Below are positions 34,108 to 42,154 of a stretch of 64,000 nt of DNA, in pieces. The stretch is taken from assembly GCA_002415135.1 (NCBI GenBank), contig DIBY01000022.1:186001-250000 (forward strand). Direction: 5' to 3'. A model generated the notes under the pieces. The model was not told where the DNA came from, made no database searches, and saw only the letters and a program-made list of their open reading frames with translations. A program made the translations under genes and the position numbers. The DNA comes from Flavobacteriales bacterium UBA5040. GTDB lineage: Bacteria; Bacteroidota; Bacteroidia; Flavobacteriales; Weeksellaceae. Numbering within the stretch: the first letter of the stretch is position 1; the number at the start of each line of letters is the position of its first letter.

Positions 34108-35370
34108 TTGAATCCCAACATCGCCATAAGAGCAGAAAACATCTCCAAACAATACCGTCTCGGTGAAGTCGGTACCGGCACCATTACGCATGATCTGAAC
34201 AGAGCCTGGGCAAAACTCCGTGGCAAAGAAGATCCTTTCTTGAAGATCGGCGAAAGTAACGATCGCAGTTCAAAAGGCGAAAGCGATTATGTCTGGTCTT
34301 TAAAAGACATTAATTTTGAGATCGAAAAAGGCGATGCGGTGGGAATTATCGGCCGCAATGGGGCGGGAAAATCTACCCTTTTAAAATTATTAAGCCGCGT
34401 TACGAAACCTACGACGGGGCATTTTGAAGTTCAGGGCAGGATTGCTTCTTTGCTGGAAGTGGGAACCGGTTTTAATCCGGAAATGACGGGCCGGGAAAAT
34501 ATCTTTTTGAATGGGGCGATCTTAGGAATGCGCCGGCAGGAGATCAAAAGAAAGTTTGATGAGATTGTTGATTTTGCGGGAGTAGAACGCTATATCGATA
34601 CGCCGGTAAAACGCTATTCTTCCGGAATGTATGTAAGGTTGGCTTTTGCCGTTGCTGCGCATTTAGAATCTGAAATCTTGATTGTAGATGAGGTTTTAGC
34701 CGTAGGTGATGCCGAGTTTCAGAAAAAATGTTTGGGAAAAATGGGCGATGTCTCCAAAGGGGAAGGTAGAACGGTTTTGTTTGTGAGTCATAATATGGCG
34801 GCAGTGAAAACCTTATGTAATAACGGTATTTTACTGCAAAATGGGTTGGTAAGTTATGTGGGTGATGTGGATAGCTGTGTAAGTCATTATTTAGATAATT
34901 CCAAAGAAGGTTCTTACAATTCCCGAATTTTAGATCTTGGTAATGAAGTGATACAATTACATAAGATTCAGGTTCAAAATGTTAACACTTCAAGACCTGA
35001 GATTATTGATGAGAATAAAGAAATTGAACTTGTTACGGAATTTATTTTAAACAGTCCAAATCCAGCTAATTATCACATCACTTTTCATTTAATTAATGAA
35101 ATGGGAGAGGGTCTTTTTTCTTTTTCTAATGGTGGAATAATTCCTTTAAAAAGCGGTATTAATAAATTAAAATGCAAATTCCCTAAAAATTTCTTTCAAT
35201 CTGCGACTTTTTCCCTGAATTTCTTTTGCATCCAAGATAATAGCAAAGCCATATTAGTTGAAAATGATGTTTTCAATTTTAAAGTGCAGGATGGTCAAAG
35301 GGAACTAGGCGTTTATATGGGCAGAGAACCTGGATATATCAAACCAAAATTTCAATGGGAAAATAATTAA
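34108..35370 (+). CDS. ABC polysaccharide exporter ATPase (Wzt-like) with C-terminal extension
   Basis: A 420-residue cytoplasmic ATPase starting at TTG (MNPNIAIRAENISKQYRLGE after Met). The nucleotide-binding domain spans about 5-255: Walker A GRNGAGKST (82-90), the Q-loop, signature KRYSSGMYVRLAFAV, Walker B EILIVDEVLAVGD and the H-loop FVSHN. Residues about 260-420 form a second domain rich in beta strands (ELVTEFILNSPNPANYHIT), as in Wzt C-terminal carbohydrate-recognition domains that read the non-reducing end of the O-chain. This suggests export of a chain terminated by a recognisable sugar modification. It is 1 bp upstream of the aminotransferase gene. Confidence 0.93.
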   Translation: MNPNIAIRAENISKQYRLGEVGTGTITHDLNRAWAKLRGKEDPFLKIGESNDRSSKGESDYVWSLKDINFEIEKGDAVGIIGRNGAGKSTLLKLLSRVTKPTTGHFEVQGRIASLLEVGTGFNPEMTGRENIFLNGAILGMRRQEIKRKFDEIVDFAGVERYIDTPVKRYSSGMYVRLAFAVAAHLESEILIVDEVLAVGDAEFQKKCLGKMGDVSKGEGRTVLFVSHNMAAVKTLCNNGILLQNGLVSYVGDVDSCVSHYLDNSKEGSYNSRILDLGNEVIQLHKIQVQNVNTSRPEIIDENKEIELVTEFILNSPNPANYHITFHLINEMGEGLFSFSNGGIIPLKSGINKLKCKFPKNFFQSATFSLNFFCIQDNSKAILVENDVFNFKVQDGQRELGVYMGREPGYIKPKFQWENN

Positions 35371-35371
35371 A

Positions 35372-36454
35372 ATGATTCCAGTAACTAAACCTTTTTTACC
35401 ACCTCAACAAATTTACCAGTCTTATCTGGATGGAATTTGGAAAAGAAATTGGCTCACCAATATGGGTCCATTAGCAAGTGATTTGGAGTTGCGGCTGAAA
35501 GAATTTTTGAAAGTTGATCATTTGCTATTTGTAACCAACGGTACGGTTGCATTGCAGATGGCGATTAAAGCTTTGGATTTAAAAGGGGAAATTATTACGA
35601 CGCCTTTTTCTTTTGTAGCCACTACTTCCAGTATTGTTTGGGAAGGTTGCACGCCAATTTTTATTGATATCGATCCCGAAAGTTTAAATATTGATGCTGC
35701 TAAAATTGAAGCAGCCATTACAGAAAAAACTTCAGCAATTCTCGCAACCCATGTTTACGGAAATCCTTGCGACGTAGAAAAAATAGATCAGATTGCAAAA
35801 AAGCATAATCTGAAAGTGATTTACGATGCCGCGCATGCTTTTGGTGTTGAAGTGAATGGAAAGTCCATCTTTGAATTTGGAGATATTGCTACCTGTAGTT
35901 TACATGCTACCAAATTATACCACAGTATTGAAGGTGGCTTGTTAATCACCACCGAACCCGTACTTTTAAAAAAATTGGCTTCTATCCGAAATTTTGGAAT
36001 TTCGGGATTTGACAGTTTTTATGAACTGGGCTTGAATGGCAAGAACTCCGAGTTTCATGCTGCCATGGGTTTGGCTAATCTGAAATACATTGAAGAGATT
36101 GCTAAAAAGAGAAAATCTTTAATTGCGAGGTATGATGATAAATTAAAAAACTTAAAAGCTCGACGTCCCATTTGGCATGTTGCGTCTGAAAATAATGCCG
36201 CTTATTATGCCCTAATTTTCGACACCGAAGAATTGATGCTACAATGTAAAGAACATTTGCAGCTCAATGAAATCGGAACGAGACGCTACTTTTATCCCAG
36301 TTTAGCAACGGCACTTCCTTATCTGGATCCACAACATTTCCCTTTAACCGACGATATTGCAAAACGCGTTTTATGTCTGCCGCTCTTTTATGATTTGGCG
36401 TTTGAGGAAGTAGATATGGTTTGTAGACTCATATTAAGAATTCAAAATAATTAA
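35372..36454 (+). CDS. DegT/DnrJ/EryC1 sugar aminotransferase
   Basis: A 360-residue PLP enzyme that aminates a nucleotide-linked 4- (or 3-)keto-6-deoxysugar. Motifs: N-terminal MIPVTKPFLPP (typical of VioA/DesI-type proteins), VTNGTVALQMAIKAL, TTPFSFVATTSSIVWEG, D152 in YDAAHAFGVE and the PLP Lys181 in CSLHATKLYHSIEGG. The family pattern favours C4 amination (dTDP-4-amino-4,6-dideoxyglucose as in VioA) but substrate cannot be settled from sequence. It is 10 bp upstream of an acyl carrier protein, which points to the amino group being acylated by an ACP-linked acid. Confidence 0.92.
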   Translation: MIPVTKPFLPPQQIYQSYLDGIWKRNWLTNMGPLASDLELRLKEFLKVDHLLFVTNGTVALQMAIKALDLKGEIITTPFSFVATTSSIVWEGCTPIFIDIDPESLNIDAAKIEAAITEKTSAILATHVYGNPCDVEKIDQIAKKHNLKVIYDAAHAFGVEVNGKSIFEFGDIATCSLHATKLYHSIEGGLLITTEPVLLKKLASIRNFGISGFDSFYELGLNGKNSEFHAAMGLANLKYIEEIAKKRKSLIARYDDKLKNLKARRPIWHVASENNAAYYALIFDTEELMLQCKEHLQLNEIGTRRYFYPSLATALPYLDPQHFPLTDDIAKRVLCLPLFYDLAFEEVDMVCRLILRIQNN

Positions 36455-36464
36455 AATAATAAAA

Positions 36465-36695
36465 ATGGAAATTAAAACTTTTTTAATAAACTTTACAGAA
36501 ATTTTAGAAGATACCGACACATCATTAATTAATGAAACGGTAGAATTTAGAAATCTTGAAGAATGGGATTCAATGACCGCTTTATCCTTAATAGCAATGG
36601 TTGATGAAGAGTATTCTGTAAAATTAACAGGTGACGATATCAAAACATCAACAACAATTAGAGATTTGTTTGATAAAGTAAGCGCTAAAATATAA
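36465..36695 (+). CDS. Acyl carrier protein in the sugar cassette
   Basis: A 76-residue acidic four-helix protein. The phosphopantetheine site is Ser36 in LEEWDSMTALSLIAMVDEE, a variant of the DSL motif with Met in place of Leu. It is not the housekeeping AcpP (no adjacent fabF or plsX) and its embedding between an aminotransferase and two KAS III genes implies a dedicated role, carrying short acyl chains for sugar modification. It is followed by the first KAS III gene after 2 bp. Confidence 0.9.
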   Translation: MEIKTFLINFTEILEDTDTSLINETVEFRNLEEWDSMTALSLIAMVDEEYSVKLTGDDIKTSTTIRDLFDKVSAKI

Positions 36696-36697
36696 CG

Positions 36698-37756
36698 ATG
36701 GCAACTATATCTGTTGAGGGTATTGCGATAAAAGGGATTTCCTGTTGCGTTCCTTCGAAAATTGAGCGGAATATCGATTTAAAAAGTCAATCGCAAGAGG
36801 ATTTGCAGAAATTTATTGAAGTTACGGGAGTTGAAGAACGTAGAATTGCATCAGAGAATGTTTGTACTTCAGATTTATGTGTGAAGGCTGCCAATGATTT
36901 ACTTACTGCAATGCAATGGGATAAAGAAACGGTGGAAATAATTGTATTTGTTTCGCAGACAGGCGATTATTTGTTGCCGGTGACCTCAGCCATTTTACAA
37001 GACCGATTAGGACTTTCAAAAAATTGTATTGCGTTTGATATTCCGCTGGGTTGCTCTGGATATGTGTACGGTATTTCAGTTATTACGGGAATGATGAAAG
37101 CATTTGGTTTGAAAAGGGGAATTTTATTAGCCGGTGATACCAGTAGTAAATGGGTGTCTAAAGATGACAAAAGCACGTTTCCATTATTTGGAGATGCTGT
37201 AAGTGCAACTTTATTTGAACAGGATGAAATTAATTCTAAGATTTGTTTGGATTTAGGAACAGATGGTTCTGGTTATAAATCGATAATAATCCCCGCAGGA
37301 GGATCCAGAAATAAAATTTCTGCAGAGTCATTAAATAAAACTGAATTTGATGGTGGAATTAGCAGAAACCAATGTGAATTAGTTTTAGAAGGGATGGATG
37401 TATTTTCTTTTGGTATTTCAGAAGCACCCAAAACTGTCAATAAACTTTTAGAAGGTTTCTCTATTGATAAAGATAATGTTGATTTTTTCGTCTTTCATCA
37501 AGCCAATATGATGATGAATAAAATGATTGCTAAAAAATTAAAACTACCTCCTGAAAAAGTACCATATTCTTTAAAGAATTTTGGGAATACGTCTTCAGCA
37601 TCAATACCTTTAACCATTGTTACAGAACTAGTTGAAAAAATAAAAGCTAAAGACCTGCGTTTTATTTTATGTGGATTTGGTGTTGGTCTTTCGTGGGGTA
37701 CTGCATATCTGGATTTGAAGAAGGATACCAAATTAATATTTTCAAATTATGAATAA
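36698..37756 (+). CDS. 3-oxoacyl-ACP synthase III-like enzyme (KAS III), first copy
   Basis: A 352-residue thiolase-fold condensing enzyme. The catalytic triad is complete: Cys119 in DIPLGCSGYVYG, His267 in FVFHQANMM and Asn297 in NFGNTSSASIP. KAS III starts or performs short condensations with acyl-CoA primers and malonyl-ACP. It differs from housekeeping FabH by its context next to a dedicated ACP. The second KAS III copy at 38513 is clearly diverged but has the same triad. The end of the gene overlaps the SDR gene by 8 bp, indicating translational coupling. Confidence 0.93.
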   Translation: MATISVEGIAIKGISCCVPSKIERNIDLKSQSQEDLQKFIEVTGVEERRIASENVCTSDLCVKAANDLLTAMQWDKETVEIIVFVSQTGDYLLPVTSAILQDRLGLSKNCIAFDIPLGCSGYVYGISVITGMMKAFGLKRGILLAGDTSSKWVSKDDKSTFPLFGDAVSATLFEQDEINSKICLDLGTDGSGYKSIIIPAGGSRNKISAESLNKTEFDGGISRNQCELVLEGMDVFSFGISEAPKTVNKLLEGFSIDKDNVDFFVFHQANMMMNKMIAKKLKLPPEKVPYSLKNFGNTSSASIPLTIVTELVEKIKAKDLRFILCGFGVGLSWGTAYLDLKKDTKLIFSNYE

Positions 37757-38501
37757 TCCATTTAATCTTAATAACAAGAATATTCTTGTGACTGGAGCAT
37801 CTTCCGGGATTGGTAAAGAGGTTGCGATTACCATAGCGAATATGGGAGCAAATGTAATTTTAAATGGAAGGAATGCAGAACGTCTAAATATAGTAGCAGA
37901 AATAATAAAAAAAGATTCTACAATCGTAGTTTGTGGTGACCTAACTGTAGGTGGTACTGTTCAAGAAATAGTTGCTACAATACCAAAATTAGACGGTATT
38001 GTACATGCAGCAGGAATTATGCGATTACTGCCTTTCAAATTTATTTCAGAACCTGATTTAAATGAAATGATGAATGTTAATTTTACTGCTCCTACCTTAC
38101 TTTCTTTAGAAATTTTAAAAAAGAAGAAAATTAATAATAATTCATCAATAGTTTATATTACTTCTATTAACGGTTCTGTTGTTGGTAGTAAAGCCAATGC
38201 AATGTATGCTGCTTCAAAAGGTGCAATCAGTGGTATTGTACGAGGAATGGCAATCGATCTAGCAAAATCGAAAATAAGAGTTAATGAAGTTGCACCTGGA
38301 ATGATTGAAACTTCTGGCTCGATGGAAATTGAGAATATTGTATCTGAAGATGCAATACATGAAGATAAAAAAAAATATCCTTTAGGAACTTACGGTCAAC
38401 CAGAGGACGTCGCTTTAGCATGCGTTTATTTACTTTCAGATGCAAGCAAATGGGTTACGGGTACTAAAATCATTGTTGATGGTGGCTTTACAGCCCAATA
38501 A
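37749..38501 (+). CDS. SDR oxidoreductase, FabG-like ketoreductase
   Basis: A 250-residue classical short-chain dehydrogenase. Cofactor motif TGASSGIGKEV (15-25), NAG-equivalent HAAGIM (86-91), catalytic Ser139, Tyr153 and Lys157 (YAASK), and a C-terminal KIIVDGGF. It would reduce the 3-oxoacyl-ACP made by a KAS III enzyme to a 3-hydroxyacyl-ACP, with NADPH presumed. The 8-bp overlap with the KAS III before it and the 11-bp gap to the one after it support action on the same pathway. A separate sugar reductase role cannot be excluded. Confidence 0.9.
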   Translation: MNNPFNLNNKNILVTGASSGIGKEVAITIANMGANVILNGRNAERLNIVAEIIKKDSTIVVCGDLTVGGTVQEIVATIPKLDGIVHAAGIMRLLPFKFISEPDLNEMMNVNFTAPTLLSLEILKKKKINNNSSIVYITSINGSVVGSKANAMYAASKGAISGIVRGMAIDLAKSKIRVNEVAPGMIETSGSMEIENIVSEDAIHEDKKKYPLGTYGQPEDVALACVYLLSDASKWVTGTKIIVDGGFTAQ

Positions 38502-38512
38502 TAATCTAAATT

Positions 38513-39520
38513 ATGAAATCTTATATTCAAAATATTTCCTACTATTTACCGGAAAAAATCTTAAGCAATGAATTGCTTCATGAAGATTTTCCCGAATGGG
38601 ATATAGAGAAAATAAGTTCGAAAACAGGGATTAACGAGCGACATATTTGTGGTGACCATGAATTTACGTCGGATATGGCAACTATAGTTGCGAATAAATT
38701 ATTTGCAGAACATAATATTGATAAAAATTCGATAGATTTTATATTGCTTTGTACGCAGTCACCAGATTATTTTTTACCTACCACTGCTTGTATTCTTCAG
38801 GATAAATTGGGATTGAAAACTTCTGTTGGTGCGCTGGATTTTAATCTGGGTTGTTCCGGTTACGTGTACGGTTTAAGTTTAGCTAAAGGTTTAATTGCTG
38901 GTAACTTAGCAAAAAACATCTTATTGATTACAGCAGAAACTTACTCAAAATACATTCATCCAAGAGATAAAAGCAATCGAACTATTTTTGGAGACGGTTC
39001 TGCTGCTACGTTAGTTTCTGCTGATTTTGGTATGTTTGAAATAGGGGACTTTATATTTGGGACAGATGGCAAAGGAGCGGAAAACTTAATAGTTAAAAAT
39101 GGTGCTTCACGAAATCCAATACAGAATAATGCTGATATTGCTGATGAATATGGGAATGTACGAAATGACAATAATCTCTACATGAACGGAACTGAAATTT
39201 TTAATTTTACAAGTGAAGCAGTTCCGGTTTTAACAAAAGCCATTTTGCAGAAAACTAATCTTACTTTGGAAGAAATAGATTTATTTATATTTCATCAAGC
39301 CAATAAATACATGCTAAATCATTTACGAAAAAAGATAGGCATTCCTGTGGATAAATTTTACATTTCCATGGAACATTGTGGCAATACGGTGTCATCTACT
39401 ATTCCTATTGCACTTTATGATGCTATGAAAACGAAAAGAATGGAGAACTGCAAAAACATTATTCTTTCTGGCTTTGGCGTTGGTTATTCTTGGGCAAGTT
39501 GCAATTTAATCAGAAAATAG
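38513..39520 (+). CDS. 3-oxoacyl-ACP synthase III-like enzyme (KAS III), second copy
   Basis: A 335-residue condensing enzyme with Cys114 (NLGCSGYVYG), His261 (IFHQANKYM) and Asn291 (HCGNTVSSTIP), so the triad is complete. Identity with the first copy is visible in the catalytic blocks but low elsewhere (primer pocket segments differ), suggesting different primers or chain lengths. Two KAS III enzymes around one ketoreductase would permit two rounds of condensation and reduction. The gene ends immediately before the acyltransferase ATG (0 bp). Confidence 0.93.
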   Translation: MKSYIQNISYYLPEKILSNELLHEDFPEWDIEKISSKTGINERHICGDHEFTSDMATIVANKLFAEHNIDKNSIDFILLCTQSPDYFLPTTACILQDKLGLKTSVGALDFNLGCSGYVYGLSLAKGLIAGNLAKNILLITAETYSKYIHPRDKSNRTIFGDGSAATLVSADFGMFEIGDFIFGTDGKGAENLIVKNGASRNPIQNNADIADEYGNVRNDNNLYMNGTEIFNFTSEAVPVLTKAILQKTNLTLEEIDLFIFHQANKYMLNHLRKKIGIPVDKFYISMEHCGNTVSSTIPIALYDAMKTKRMENCKNIILSGFGVGYSWASCNLIRK

Positions 39521-40156
39521 ATGAAACAGTTAGTAATCATTGGCGCACGCGGTTTTGGGAGAGAAGTTTATTCACTTGCTCAACAGGCAGTAGGATATGG
39601 TGAAGACTTTATAGTAAAAGGTTTTTTAGATGATAATTCGGATGCGCTCGATGGTTTTAGCAATTATCCCAAAATCTTATCTTCTGTAGAAGATTATCAA
39701 ATTCAAAATACAGATGTTTTTATATGTGCCTTAGGTTCAATAAAATGGTCTGCATTTTACGCAAATCAAATTTTAAACAAAGGAGGAGAATTTATAAATT
39801 TAATAGATAAAGAAGCGACTATACGACAAAATGTTAAATTAGGTGTTGGCGTTTTAATTAGTAAAGGTAGTATCATAAGCAACGACGTTTCTATTGGAGA
39901 TTTTACGCACATTATGTCATATTGTATTTTAGGACATGATGTACAAGTTGATAAGAATTCACGTTTGGGTGATTATGTCTTTGTTGGAGGTTATACGAAA
40001 GTGGCAGACCAGGTTTTCATTGCAGTGAGAGCGATAATTTTGGATAGATTACAAATTGGAAAAGGAGCAACTGTCGGAGCGGGAAGTGTCGTCATACGAA
40101 ATGTGAAAGAGAACAGTACCGTATTTGGAAATCCAGCGAAGAAAATAGAATTTTAA
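39521..40156 (+). CDS. NeuD/PglD/VioB-like sugar acyltransferase
   Basis: A 211-residue protein with the N-terminal Rossmann-like PglD domain (LVIIGARGFGREVYSLA, about 4-20) and a C-terminal left-handed beta-helix. The presumed catalytic base is His139 in SYCILGHDVQVD, as in PglD-type N-acyltransferases; His130 is close by. The turn VFIAVRAIILD departs from the usual GVGA pattern. In this cassette it may transfer the ACP- or CoA-bound hydroxyacyl group onto the amino sugar made by the DegT enzyme. Acetyl transfer is the alternative. It abuts the following GT2 gene. Confidence 0.85.
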   Translation: MKQLVIIGARGFGREVYSLAQQAVGYGEDFIVKGFLDDNSDALDGFSNYPKILSSVEDYQIQNTDVFICALGSIKWSAFYANQILNKGGEFINLIDKEATIRQNVKLGVGVLISKGSIISNDVSIGDFTHIMSYCILGHDVQVDKNSRLGDYVFVGGYTKVADQVFIAVRAIILDRLQIGKGATVGAGSVVIRNVKENSTVFGNPAKKIEF

Positions 40157-41056
40157 ATGAAAAAGGAAATAATGGTGTCTGTTGACATGATCACCTATAA
40201 ACATGAAGCTTATATTGCACAAGCGATAGAAGGAGTACTAATGCAAAAAACAGATTTTGATTTTGACTTGGTAATTTGTGATGATTTTTCACCCGATAGT
40301 ACGGAACAGATTATTAGGGACATTATTTCTACACATCCCAAAGGTCATTTAATCAAGTATTTTCGCCACCCCAAAAACATTGGAATGCAGGCCAATGGTT
40401 TGTTTGCTGTACAACAATGTCATGGAAAATACATCGCTCTCTGCGAAGGCGACGATTACTGGACCAATCCCCAAAAACTACAAAAACAAGTTGATTTTTT
40501 AGAAGCCAATGAAGATTATGTTTTAACCTTTCATCCGGTGAAGATTTTAAAACCCGATGGCTCTTTCGCAGAAGACTTTATAACAACGGTACCAGAAAAT
40601 TACGAAACCCAGGAAACACTTGCAAGATCGGGAAATTATATTCACACCCCATCCGTAGTTTTCCGTAATATTATTAAAACATTTCCCCCAGAATTTTCTT
40701 TGTCCCCAATCGGCGATTACTTTTTGTACATGATTCTTGCAAAACATGGTAAGATGAAAATGTTAGAAGGTGAAATGGCGGTTTACCGATACGGAGTTGG
40801 TATTTTTTCTTTGCAGTCAAAAATAGAAAAGGCAAAAGCTAGTTTTAAATTGTATAGTTTATTAATTTCGTACTCTGATAACACCTACATAAATCAAATT
40901 TTGGTGGAAAAACTATTGAGCGGTATTAATTATTTTGAAAACTTAATTGAAAATAAGTATTCCGGTGCTTTTGTTTCTAATCATATTTTTTTTAGAAGTG
41001 TAATAGCCTTAAAAGATCCTAACACAATCTGGACAAAAATAAAATCAAGATTTTAA
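40157..41056 (+). CDS. Family 2 glycosyltransferase
   Basis: A 299-residue GT-A-fold protein. Nucleotide-sugar motif LVICDDFSPDST (about 34-45) and metal-binding CEGDDYWTNPQKLQKQ (about 96-111) are intact. It follows the acyl cassette with no gap, so it is part of the same transcript and may use or extend the modified sugar. The donor and acceptor cannot be assigned. An unlinked acceptor domain with predicted helices follows from about 200. Confidence 0.9.
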   Translation: MKKEIMVSVDMITYKHEAYIAQAIEGVLMQKTDFDFDLVICDDFSPDSTEQIIRDIISTHPKGHLIKYFRHPKNIGMQANGLFAVQQCHGKYIALCEGDDYWTNPQKLQKQVDFLEANEDYVLTFHPVKILKPDGSFAEDFITTVPENYETQETLARSGNYIHTPSVVFRNIIKTFPPEFSLSPIGDYFLYMILAKHGKMKMLEGEMAVYRYGVGIFSLQSKIEKAKASFKLYSLLISYSDNTYINQILVEKLLSGINYFENLIENKYSGAFVSNHIFFRSVIALKDPNTIWTKIKSRF

Positions 41057-41136
41057 CAATATAATATTTCTGAACAAACATAATCAGCTGGGCTTGACAA
41101 CTCAGGTTTAAGCTATTCACTAATTTAAAAAGAAAG

Positions 41137-42147
41137 ATGTCAGTTCAAAGCAACATAACAGTTTCCATTATCATCCCCAATTACAACCACGCTTTATATT
41201 TAAAGCAAAGGATTGATTCTGTGCTTAATCAAACTTTTCAAGATTTTGAACTGCTCATTTTAGACGATTGTTCCACCGATGCCAGCAGGGAAATTATTGA
41301 GTTGTACCGCGGAAACCCAAAGATTAGCCACATCATTTACAATGAAGAAAATTCCGGGGGCGTTTTTAAACAATGGATTAAAGGCATACAAAAGGCAAAA
41401 GGAGAATATATCTGGATTGCTGAAAGTGATGATTATGCCGCCGATAATTTTTTAGAGGAAACAGTCCAAGTTTTGGCAAAAGATGCTTCGCTTGGAATGG
41501 TTTTTACCAATAGCAATACGGTCAACTCTGACGGTGATTTTCTCACTACTACCGCTGAATCCAAGAGTCGGTTTTATGAGCAATTAGCAACTGCCGGAAA
41601 TACAATTGACAAAGTAAATGTCGCTCAATTTTTAATTTCGGAAATGATCATATCAAATGCAAGCAGTGTTCTCTTTCGGAAAAGCAGTCTTTTGACCATC
41701 GATTTTATAGAACTTGCAAAATTTATCAATACAGGAGATCGGTTTACTTATGTGGGAAGCGCCATAAATTCTAAAATCAAATATCTTCCCAAACTCTTAA
41801 ATTTCATGCGGTCTCATGAAAACAACACTACCAAAAAGAGTTTTGAAAACGGAATTATTCACAAAGACCGGTTGCGGGTTTTGAATTATTATTTTAATCA
41901 ACTTTTTACTGATTCCCTAAATAGGCAAAATGTGGTCGAGTTTTACAAAATCAACTATTTATCTTTTATTCATTACGGAGATTATCTTGACAATATTTCA
42001 TTGCTAAAAAAGTTAAAAGAAAAAAACGAAATTGAAAAGGGGTTTTATCATTTGGTTAGGTTTAATTTGTTTTTGTTTAAAAAAGCCAACATTAAATCAA
42101 GAATTTTGAAAGGAATTTATTATAGAATTTTACTTATTCAAAAATAG
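41137..42147 (+). CDS. Family 2 glycosyltransferase
   Basis: A 336-residue GT-A protein starting MSVQSNITVSIIIPNYNHAL. ILDDCSTDASREII near 45 and AESDDYAADNFLEETVQ near 105 are the donor and metal motifs. The spacing of 80 bp from the GT2 before it and the lack of overlap break the tight packing of the previous cassette. The C-terminal half is rich in Asn and Lys and lacks membrane helices. Confidence 0.9.
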   Translation: MSVQSNITVSIIIPNYNHALYLKQRIDSVLNQTFQDFELLILDDCSTDASREIIELYRGNPKISHIIYNEENSGGVFKQWIKGIQKAKGEYIWIAESDDYAADNFLEETVQVLAKDASLGMVFTNSNTVNSDGDFLTTTAESKSRFYEQLATAGNTIDKVNVAQFLISEMIISNASSVLFRKSSLLTIDFIELAKFINTGDRFTYVGSAINSKIKYLPKLLNFMRSHENNTTKKSFENGIIHKDRLRVLNYYFNQLFTDSLNRQNVVEFYKINYLSFIHYGDYLDNISLLKKLKEKNEIEKGFYHLVRFNLFLFKKANIKSRILKGIYYRILLIQK

Positions 42148-42154
42148 TTCTAAC

